From Lingula anatina (Eukaryota > Brachiopoda > Lingulata > Lingulida > Lingulidae), in assembly GCF_001039355.2 (NCBI RefSeq), contig NW_019774069.1, positions 374,346-438,345 of the forward strand: a stretch of 64,000 nucleotides of DNA, read 5' to 3'. A program made the position numbers and the translations under genes. Positions within the stretch are counted from its first letter, which is position 1. Each line of letters opens with the position of its first letter. The notes under the pieces are model-generated. The model saw only the letters and a program-made list of their open reading frames with translations. It ran no database searches and had not been told where the DNA came from. Positions 26,101 through 38,100 of this stretch are shown here, piece by piece.

Positions 26101-29100
26101 CTCTTTATGCCCCAGCAATCTCTTAAAACTAACACACATCATGTATGCTGGAGGACACAATTGAAGCATCTAAGGTGATGATTCTGAGGAATAAATCACC
26201 TGCAATGGATATAGCAGCTAGCAGTAAATCAAGGAATTTCGCTGAAAGAAAACAAAGTGCGTTACGCATGAATAGAGTATGTTTGTGACAAAACATACTT
26301 CCAAGTCCCTATGGGATTAAAGCGAAAAGTATGACCCAGTTAGAGCTGAAAGGTAAAGATTTTTTTACTATGATCTTGATTTTTAATAAATGTATATAAA
26401 TATTGTTAATTTTCACAATCATTCAAATATGAAAGAATAAAACATCACAAAAGAATTTTATCAATGAGCAGTCACACTGGTGTCTGATATTGCTGACAAT
26501 GCTTGCACATGATGATAAAACAATTTTCAAGACAACCCATATGCTAAATCTGCAGCATTGAAAATCCAGTCTAAATCATTCTATTCCAGTGATTGTACTG
26601 CATGTCTCTTTTGCTATGAATTACAGTTGTCAGGGGCCATCATTTTCAGATCTATGAATGTAATTATAATTATTCAGCAATATGATCATTGCAAATTGAT
26701 TACACCACCATACATCAAAATAAACAAGTCAAATATGGAAATTTATAAAAATATAAAAATTATAAAAATACATAAATACATTTTTGAACCCTCTACCCAC
26801 ATGCTTCTGTGCCCCCATTCACCTTGATCCTCAGTAGAAACCCATTTTCCATACTTGAATTTTTAAGCGTAACATTTCTGTCATTTTTTAAGTTTATTTC
26901 TATTACTGTTTGTATGCATAAATGTAAGTTTGAAAATATCACATTAATTTCTCCAGGCTTGTTTTTCTTTTAAGAAATATAATATACAACTGGGATTTTA
27001 GAAAAAAATCACATCAAAATTCACAATGACAATAGCACATAATGAGATGGTCAAAGCAATGACCAAAACATGAAATGCAGTTAAAGCTTGGATATGATTG
27101 TCATATTATGTCCCAGTTGTGAAAGAGAGGACAAATAAGTATGGAATATGAGCTTCTGCTGTAACGAGATTTGTGAAATACACTATACTCTCCTGTACCC
27201 ACCAATTGTAAAAGATGATGAACCCACGAACTCTCATCCTAGGATAGCGCATCATGGCTAACACGTGTGCATTGTGCTTCACATCGGGCTCCAGCTGGAA
27301 GATGCAATACAGGTTATTGGTAAACCATTAGAGATAAAAACACCAGCAACAAAACAATTTCCATTAATAACATTCTTGCTCTTGGTAATTCTTATTCCCA
27401 AAGTTGCATTAAGTGCCATTACTACATTTTTTGGGATCTTTATTGATTTTATGCTAAATTGCATTTAAGGAGCCAAGGGTATGTATCTTGAACGTAAATA
27501 TATTTATAACACACTGTAAAAGTGAAGGGCAATGAAAGTATCCTCTCATGACTGCTGCCATTTAAAACTGGCTCATATATAACATATAATATGCACAGAA
27601 ATTACTCAAATACAAACAAACCATGCTTTCTATTTATAACTGAAATCTGTAATTCATTATTAGCCAAGTGAATGTGTTTGTGTGTGTGCGAGTATGCACT
27701 AATTACCTCATCCAGAACTTTGGCTGGTATTTGTTTGTTGTTCACTTTGGCGGCCCTCTTTATGATGTCCTTAGATTTCTCCTTATGGCCATTCTGCAGA
27801 TGCCACCTTGCCGACCCTGGGATGATTTTGTCCCTGTGGAGATCACATCAAAAGCATTCATAAACAAGAACTGGGTAAAATGGATGCATAATATTGCTAC
27901 CCATTTGCAAGTATTTTTTTCCTGGGTTTTATTATTATTTTTCTAATCCTTGAGTAGTGACAACATAGTAATTAATTTTTTCATACTACTATATGGCTCA
28001 CGAATGTGTATAAATTACTTCACCTTAAAATTGATATAACAATAGCTTGAAGGAGAATTTTATACTAATAGTAACCCTAATGAGTTCATTCATACGCTTT
28101 TTTAGTTACCTAAGTTATTTGTGTACAATTATTGAACAAGACAAACATTAAAAACCTACAGTGAAGTCTGATTGTAAATTTAACTTAAGTCATATAAGCA
28201 AAATATAAAAAACACCATGCTTATGTGCAAAGTAAAAATTAATGCAAAATCATTGGCATAAGCTATTTATGTCATTTAAGATCATGGACAATATAAAAAT
28301 TGAAGCAAAAATTCCAACAATGATCAAGCATGTACATCTATCCTCGCATTAAATTTGGTTTGAGTCAGCTGGCACATTTGGCAAAAGCCTTAGATCATAT
28401 TTGTTTTTTTTGGCAAAAAAATTGAGAAAGAAACCTTTCTTTCAGGTTATAGATTTGATCAAAATAACTTGTTCATTTTATTAAAAGTTTACCTGATTGA
28501 CTCAAAGCAAATTTATGTTACAGACTGAAACCAGAGAAGCATTGTTAGTGCTGAAAACACAAACATGCAATGCCATTAATAAAAGGGATATACATGACAA
28601 GGACAAGTGACACATAATTTCTTCCAGAAAACAAGGATATTTTTATAGTATAGATATCATCACAAATTCACAATATATCCAAATTCTTTTTAAGTTAACA
28701 AATGTTTCACCATTATAAATGAGCATCAAAAGCTGGTAATAAGTAAACCATGTCAGTGCATGAAAAGAACTCTTATGACTGAGAAGTATTTGAATATTGT
28801 AGATGATATCTGGTAAATTTTGATGGCCTTTTTTCTTTTTTTTTTCTTTATGGTCCCATCCCTACTGGCAGTCCTTTTAATCAGTATGGAATCCATATGT
28901 TTTTTTTTATTTGCCTCTTGTCCAAAGGAGGTTTTGGGGTGAACAAAAATAATTAATTTAAAATGTTCTGATGACAAATGTACCATACCTATAAATAAAT
29001 GAAAAATTATCATAAATTGTTAGTGGAAGCATTCAAATTATATTCCAGCACCAAATTTGACCAATATGGGTTTTAAATAAAGTTTAAAATCCCAAATAGA

Positions 29101-32100
29101 TGGTAAAACATGCAATAAAACAGCCAAAAATCATTTAAAGAAGTGGCATGTTTAGCTGTGTCAGTTTTCAATGTAATAACTAATAAATAAGCACAAGCAG
29201 CTGCAAAATCAAACGAAGCTATGACGTGCCATTCACAATGTAGTGCCTACATCTTTACTCACCAGTAATATATAAGAAATAAGAGATCTGGAACGGCAAT
29301 AACAAAAGCCACCCAATTCCAATAAGGAATTAGGTATGCAGATAATGCTAAAGTACAATAACCAATGGCAAATGCAATGTGTGGACAGATTCCAGCCATT
29401 GTTCTTCCTTTGGGGGTGACAAACTCCATGCCTGAAAAGGGAATAGGGAGACCACAGTTAGTTTTTATATTTTGTATTTATGTAGAATGAAACTACATCC
29501 CCTGGAATATCCTGCTTTCCCAACAGCAATTTTTGTGCCTGAAACAAATAAAAATTTTATCATAAATGTAACTTGATCACTAAGTATGGCAGTCAATGAT
29601 GATGCAAACTCAGAAACATTTCACTGCTGGTTTAGATCAATTCGGATGATAGCCTGTGAGGAGCAGCAGAAGTGTTGTCAAAGCCACAGGAAGCACCTGA
29701 ACCAGTTGCTCCAGAATTCCCATCCCCATTTAATACCCTAGACAACCTGGCAGACAAAACAAATCATAGAGATAAAGGCCGATACTAATGGAAATTTCTC
29801 ACTGAAGTTCAAAAGCTTATAATAATGGTCCTTTGCCAACAATCAATACATCATTTCCGAGTTTGCATGCATTTCCATTGTGTAGCCATATACATAGGCA
29901 CTAAGTGTCTAAACTCCCCACCATGGTCATCATGACCACGTGTTTACATATCCAACTTTACTTACCAGCCATAGAGAAGAAAGAAAACAGATGGTATACA
30001 AATGGTTATCTGCACCCATTTCCAATATGGAAGAAAATATGCAGCTAATGACAGGGTACAATACCCCAGAGCAAAAAACACATGGTACATAATACCAGAC
30101 ATCACATTGCCTGAGGGGCCAATACACTCCATCCCTGTAAAATAAAAAGAAATTAACAGGAAAGTATAAAGATAAAAAAACATCATTAATATTGTATGTC
30201 TGTATCTGAAGATGAAAAATAAAAAGCTTATTTTGAAGCTTCCAATGGTTGCTGCTGATGACTGCCCTACAGCATTATTCAGAAAGGCCTTCAGCTAAGG
30301 CCCTTTTGAGTGTAATATGTGTCACCATATTACAACATTGATTTGCAAGACACTGATATGCCTATAGCATATTGGTTATCTCTTTATGAAACCATGCCAC
30401 CGGCATGCAATTCTTAGGAAAAAATAAAATCACTTAAGGCCTTCTCACACAGAGTGCTATATCTTGGTGGTGCAGCTGTACCATTCCTTGGGAAGTTTAG
30501 TTCAGTTTATTTCAGGGCCCCATATTGCAGTCAGTATATGGGGTGAATGTCATCTGTACAAAGTAAATAATTTTTTTTTTTCATTAATGGTTTGGGTGAC
30601 TCCCTTTCATAATAGCCTGGCAAATGCTTTGTCAATCTCTCAAAGTGTACTGGTGCAGTTGTGTCACAAAGACAGAAGTGTCAACTTTGGTAAAAAGTCA
30701 GATTATGCCTATTTTACTTTTTCACTTAATTTTTCAACCACTACCAAAATTTAAAGCACAACCACAACAAAAACTAGGCTTAGAATTTAAGGCTGGGTAA
30801 CAGCAATGAATCGCCACAACATGGACAGATGGGTGAATCTTTGTTCCAATATATATGTAGTCATTTATCCAATTTATTGTGTCTGAATATAACCAGTCTA
30901 GATTTGGCTGCACTAGTTTGACCTAAAGAAGATGAGTTATGAAGCACAGAATCCATCAGAATCTTGAGTTTCCACAAATCTTGACCAATATAATGTCCAT
31001 GCTCACATGTATATGTCCTTAAACACTGTAACTGGATTAAGCAGTTCAACCGTCATTTAAGGAGGCTCTCTCATATAAGCTTGAATACTTTTTACGACAG
31101 TGACTAATGATTAAAATATATCATGCAATAAAATATGTAATTCATACTTCAATGAAAGGTTTGTTGTTATTTTGATCGAAGCGTTAAGGATATGTCAACA
31201 AAACATTGCATTTAGCAAAGAACACTCGGTGACGCTTGGACTTTTACTAAGTAACATACCCAATTACAACTTGATTACAAACTCTGTGATGTTTTTGGGG
31301 ATGCTACCTCTCCAAAACTAGTTACCCCCCAAATTTTTTTCATACAAATAACTCATATGGTGAGTAGATTTTGTCTTACAATTTTTATCAAAATCACTAA
31401 AGCAGAAATGGTGTTTTTGAAACATGGGAGAGCCTCCTTAAATAGAAAAAAAAATACTTTGGCAACTCATTTCACATTTCTGGCATTTAAAACCAGTAAA
31501 AACTGACATTTTTGTGTAAAATACATAATAACACAATTCCAAAGATCGCAAAAAAAAAAAAGTCTTGAACATATAATCAAAATTTCCAGATCTGCAAAAA
31601 TCTGATTTTAAAAGGAAACAAATCGTTATTCATCAAAGTAAGGCAAATCTGAATCTAATAACTCAAATGTCTCATCAGTTATTTTCAGTTGTAGCTTTTA
31701 TATGTAATATCTTATTCAGCATCTCACCAATGACAAATGCAGGCAAGAAGACTCCAGAGTGAGCAGCCCCCAGCATGAAGCGTAGAATAGTGAAGGTAAT
31801 GTACTCGGGAGCAAAAGCCAGTCCAATACCACTCATTACCTGAATGATTTGGCTAATGAACATTAGACGCTTGCGACCGAATCTGAAGAAGAAACAGAAT
31901 AACAAATATATGAATTTTTTTCTATAAAAACAAATCAAGACACCACACACACTCTCGTGTCCCCTCCCACCAAAAAAAAAAAAATTTCATGCTCATGATA
32001 GATGAATTTATTGAGAAAAAAAGATGAAGGGGCCATTCAGAATAGAAGATCCGAGTACCAACTGGTCCAAGGCTCAAATATGGCCGACCCTACATGAAAG

Positions 32101-35100
32101 GAAGACTGTTTAATCCTGTAATGGTCTCTCCGCCTCTCACACGCCTCCCCAAGCGTCTGGTCGAATGGAGTTGTGATTTAATTACTGTGCCCCTGAAGGG
32201 ATGATGTGTGGGGAGGCGTGTGATAGGCAGAGAGACCATTACAGGATAAAGCGGTCTTCCTTTCATGTAGGGCCACCATACTTTAGCCATGGACTAGTTA
32301 GCACTTGAATCTTCTCATTCTGAATGGGACCTAAGATTAAAAAAAATTCCAACAGTATTGAAGTTTCCTTGTAGTATCATTGTCAAACTCTTCCCTGCAC
32401 TTGGATTCAATGTATATATTATTTCTAAATGACTGGCAAGTTACATAGACAACCAAGAATTCCTGTTCATTTCAGAAGGAAATTTCAACTCCAGGTACTT
32501 TTACATGAGGGATTTTAACATTATATAAGTCTGGATAAAGGATATGTAGACAAAGAATATATGACTTTGAGGCATTTTCAAATGCATAAAGTATATCTTT
32601 AATCCACTGAAGTGCCTGTTTTGTTTAAAACCAAACAACATGTCAAAGATTTTAATTCCAGGAGCTGGTTGTATTCAATGTAATGGATTTTTATCATGAA
32701 CATCTATTTTAAATTCATATTTTATGACACTGATAAATTAGGTAAAAGATCATTTTAATACCAGTGTGAGTCATGAGAATATTGTATATTAGGAGGTTTG
32801 ATGTTTCTATAATCACATTATTTGCAGACAGGCTAATAGGAGTGCACAAAAGACGATGAAGTTTAACAAATTGGTAAAAAAATTAGATTACACAAATGGT
32901 GTTCAAGCCACCACAGCTGAGAACTGCATGAAGGCAATCAATGTGTTACACTTCTCTCTTTTCGTTACAACAGACAAATACCCAAGACCATTGAAAGTAT
33001 GTGCATCTGACACCCTTGCAAATATTTCAAAAACATGAAAATCATTTTTGCAAAGACATGTTCTTTAAATAAAAGAAAGAAAGAAAAAAAAGAAAAAAAC
33101 AAGAAAGAAAGAAGGAAAGAAAAGAATTGGCTACTTTATGATGAGTGCAATTACATTCTCTAACACTTTATTGATATTTCCTTAATTAAATTATTATTTT
33201 CTGACTTTGACTTAATAACTTGGCTAAGGTCCAATGCCTCTTGGCAGACTGTTTGTGATCTTTTAAAAGGTGAAATCTAATTCAAAAAGNACATACGGGT
33301 GGGGACTAAAACCATGTGTACCGCCAGCGCCTACGCTGGTGGTACAATAAGCATCAAAAGCTGGCAATAAGTACACCATGTCAGTGCATGAAAAGAACTC
33401 TTATGACTAAGAAGTATTTGAATATTGTAGATGATATCTGTTAAATTTTGATGGCTGTTTTTCTTTTTTTTTTTTTCTTTATGGTCCCATCCCTACTGGC
33501 AGTCCTTTTTATCAGTATGGAATCCAAATGTTTTTTTTTATTTGCCTCTTGTCCAAAGGAGGTTTTGGGGTGAACAAAAATAATTAATTTAAAATGTTCT
33601 GATGACAAATGTACCATACCTATAAATAAATGAAAAATTATCATAAATTGTTAGTGGAAGCATTCAAATTATATTCCAGCACCAAATTTGACCAATATGG
33701 GTTTTAAATAAAGTTTAAAATCCCAAATAGATGGTAAAACATGCAATAAAACAGCCAAAAATCATTTAAAGAAGTGGCATGTTTAGCTGTGTCAGTTTTC
33801 AATGTAATATCTAATAAATAAGCACAAGCAGCTGCAAAATCAAACGAAGCTATGACGTGCCATTCACAACGTAGTGCCTACATCTTTACTCACCAGTAAT
33901 ATATTAGAAATAAGAGATCTGGAACGGCAATAACAAAAGCCACCCAATTCCAATAAGGAATTAGGTATGCAGATAATGCTAAAGTACAATAACCAATGGC
34001 AAATGCAATGTGTGGACAGATTCCAGCCATTGTTCTTCCTTTGGGGGTGACAAACTCCATGCCTGAAAAGGGAATAGGGAGACCACAGTTAGTTTTTATA
34101 TTTTGTTTTTATGTAGAATGAAACTACATCCCCTGGAATATCCTGCTTTCCCAACAGCAATTTTTGTGCCTGAAACAAATGAAAAATATAATCATAAATG
34201 TAACTTGATCAGTAAGTATGGCAGTCAATGATGATGCAAACTCAGAAACATTTCACTGCTGGTTTAGATCAATTCGGATGATAGCCTGTGAAGAGCAGCA
34301 GAAGTGTTGTCAAAGCCACAGGAAGCACCTGAACCAGTTGCTCCAGAATTCCCATCCCTATTTAATACCCTAGACAACCTGGCAGACAAAACAAATCATA
34401 GAGATAAAGGCCGATACTAATGGAAATTTCTCACTGAAGTTCAAAAGCTTATAATAATGGTCTTTTGCCAACAATCAATATATCATTTCCGAGTTTGCAT
34501 GCATTGCCATTGTGTAGCCATATACATAGACACTAAGTGTCTGAACTCCCCACCATGGTCATCATGACCACGTGTTTACATATCCAACTTTACTTACCAG
34601 CCATAGAGAAGAAAGAAAACAGATGGTATACAAATGGTTATCTGCACCCATTTCCAATATGGAAGAAAATATGCAGCTAATGACAGGGTACAATACCCCA
34701 GAGCAAAAAACACATGGTACATAATACCAGACATCACATTGCCTGAGGGGCCAATACACTCCATCCCTGTAAAATAAAAAGAAATTAACAGGAAAGTATA
34801 ATGATAAAAAAACATCATTAATATTATATGTCTGTATCTGGAGATGAAAAATAAAAAGCTTATTTTGAAGCTTCCAATGGTTGCTGCTGATGACTGCCCT
34901 ATAGCAATATTCAGACAGGTCTTCAGCTAAGGCCCTTTTCAGTGTAATATGTGTCACCATACTACAATATTAATTTGCCAGACAATGAAATGTCTATAGC
35001 ATATTGGTTGTCTATTTATGAATCAATGCCACAGGCATGCAATTCTTAGGAAAAAATAAAATCACTTAAGGCCTTCTCACACCCAGTGCTACATCTTGGT

Positions 35101-38100
35101 GGTGCAGCTGTACCATTCCTTGGGAAGTTTAGTTCAGTTTATTTCAGGGCCCCTTATTGCAGTCAGTATATGGGGTGAATGTCATCTGTACAAAGTAAAT
35201 AAATTTTTTTTCATTAATGGTTTGGACGACTCCCTTTCATAATAGCCTGGCAAATGCGATGTCAATCTCTCAAAGTGTACTGGTGCAGTTGTGTCACAAA
35301 GACAGAAGTGTCAACTTTGGTAAAAAGTCAGATTATGCCTATTTTACTTTTTCACTTAATTTTTCAACCACTACCAAAATTTAAAGCACAACCACAACAA
35401 AAACTAGGCTTAGAATTTAAGGCTGGGTGACAGTAATGAATCGCCACAACATGGACAGATGGGTGAATTTTTGTTCCAATATATATGTAGTCATTTATCC
35501 AATTTATAGTGTATATAACCAATCCAGATTTGGCTGCACTAGTTTGACCTAAAGAAGATGAGTTATGAAGCACAGAATCCATCAGAATCTTGAGTTTCCA
35601 CAAATCTTGACCAATATAATGTCCATGCTCACATGTATATGTCCTTAAACACTGTAACAGGATTAAGCAGTTCAACCGTCATTTAAGGAGGCTCTCTCAT
35701 ATAAGCTTGAATACTTTTTACAACAGTGACTAATGATTAAAATATATCATGCAAAAAAATATATAATTCATACTTCAATGAAAGGTTTGTTGTTATTTTG
35801 ATTGAAGCGTTAAGGATATGTCAACAAAACGTTGCATTTAGCAAAGAACACTCGGTGACGCTTGGACTTTTACTAAGTAACATACCCAATTACAACTTGA
35901 TTACAAACTCTGTGATGTTTTTGGGGATGCTACCTCTTCAAAACGAACTAGTTACCCCCCAAATTTTTTTCATACACATAACTCATATGGTGAGTAGATT
36001 TTGTCTTACAATTTTTATCAAAATCACTAAAGCAGAAATGGTGTTTTTGAAACATGGGAGAGCCTCCTTAAATAGAAAAAAAATACTTTGGCAACTCATT
36101 TCACATTTCTGGCATTTAAAACCAGTAAAAACTGACATTTTTGTGTAAAATACATAATAACACAATTCCAAAGATTGCAAAAAAAAAAAGAAAAAAAAAG
36201 TCTTGAACATATAATCAAAAATTTCCAGATCTGCAAAAATCTGATTTTAAAAGGAAACAAATCGTTATTCATTAAAGTAAGGCAAATCTGAATCTAATAA
36301 CTCAAATGTCTCATCAGTTATTTTCAGTTGTAGCTTTTATGTGTAATATCTTATTCAGCATCTCACCAATGACAAATGCAGGCAAGAAGACTCCAGAGTG
36401 AGCAGCCCCCAGCATGAAGCGTAGAATAGTGAAGGTAATGTACTCGGGAGCAAAAGCCAGTCCAATACCACTCATTACCTGAATGATTTGGCTAATGAAC
36501 ATTAGACGCTTGCGACCGAATCTGAAGAAGAAACAGAATAACAAATATATGAATTTTTTCCTATAAAAACAAATCAAGACACCACACATACTCTCGTGTC
36601 CCCTCCCACCAAAAAAAAAAAATTTTTCATGCTCATGATAGATGAATTTATCGAGAAAAAAAGATGAAGGGGCCATTCAGAATAGAAGATCCTAGTATCA
36701 ACTGGTCCAAGGATCAAATATGGCGGACCCTACATGAAAGGAAGACCGTTTAATCCTGTAATGGTCTCTCCTCCTCTCACAGCCTCCCCAAGCGTCTGGT
36801 GGAATGGAGTTGTGATTTTATTACTGTGCCCCTGCAGGGATGATGTGTGGGGAGGTGTGTGATAGGCAGAGAGACCATTACAGGATAAAGTGGTCTTCCT
36901 TTCATGTAGGGCCACCATACTTTAGCCATGGACTAGTTAGCACTTGGATCTTCTCATTCTGAATGGGACCTAAGATTAAAAAAAATTCCAACAATATTGT
37001 AGTTTCCTTGAAAAAAGAGGCAATTTCCCCTGTTCATGTATCATTGGCAAACTCTTCCCTGCACTTGGATTCAATGTATATATTATTTCTAAATGACTGG
37101 CAAGTTACATAGACAACCAAGAATTCCTGTTCATTTCAGAAGGAAATTTCAACTCCAGGTACTTATACATGAGGGATTTTAACATTATATAAGTCTGGAT
37201 GCAGGATATGTAGACAATGAATATATGACTTTGAGGCATTTTCAAATGCATAAAGTATATCTTTAATCCACTGAAGTGCCTGTTTTGTTTAAAACCAAAC
37301 AACATGTCAAGGATTTTAATTCCAGGAGCTGGTTGAATTCAATGTACGTAATGGATTTTTATCATGAACATCTATTTTAAATTCATATTTTATGACACTG
37401 ATAAATTAGGTAAAAGATCATTTTAATACCAGTATGAGTCATGAGAATATTGTATATTAGGAGGTTTGATGTTTCTATAATCACATTATTTGCAGACAGG
37501 CTAATAGGAGTGCACAAAAGACGATGAAGTTTAACAAATTGGTAAAAAAATTAGATTACACAAATGGTGTTCAAGCCACCACAGCTGAGAACTGCATGAA
37601 GGCAATCAATGTGTTACACTTCTCTCTTTTCGTTACAACAGACAAATACCCAAGACCATTGAAAGTATGTGCATCTGACACCCTTGCAAATATTTCAAAA
37701 ACATGAAAATCATTTTTGCAAAGACATGTTCTTTAAATAAAAGAAAGAAAGAAAGAAAAGAAAGAAAGAAAAACAAGAAAGAAAGAAGGAAAGAAAAGCA
37801 TTGGCTACTTTATTATCAGTGCAATTACATTCTCTAACACTTTATTGATATTTCCTTAATTAAATTATTATTTTCTGACTTTGACTTAATAAATTGGCTA
37901 AGGTCCAATGCCTCTTGGCAGACTGTTTGTGATCTTTTAAAAGGTGAAATCTAATTCCCAAAGGAATAGAGGAGATGGATGCAACCACTTACAAAACGTT
38001 GTACTTTGCTGTTTCAAAAAATTTTCTGCATAAAAGAATGTCAGCATTTATGTTTATTAACATTAAATGTGAAAAAGAGAGGCTCTTAAATAATGGGTAA

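Larger units (their letters stand above)
28722..33280. repeat. Duplicated block 2, left copy (gene A exons 4, 5A, 5B)
   Basis: Collinear with about 33350-37955. The copies differ by scattered substitutions and small indels, mostly in introns; exon changes seen are synonymous. They meet at the N at 33290. The pattern is that of two alleles joined end to end. Confidence 0.88.
33350..37955. repeat. Duplicated block 2, right copy
   Basis: Partner of 28722-33280. At its right edge the sequence runs on (CCCAAAGGAATAGAGG) into unique intron towards exon 3, whereas the left copy stops in AAAAAG before the N. Confidence 0.88.

Noticed and set aside
28722-37955. Reading duplicated blocks as separate SLC22 genes or as four real exon 5 copies
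   Set aside because: Single-N joints, collinear introns and silent-only exon changes fit two alleles better; only the 5A/5B pair within each block is taken as real.
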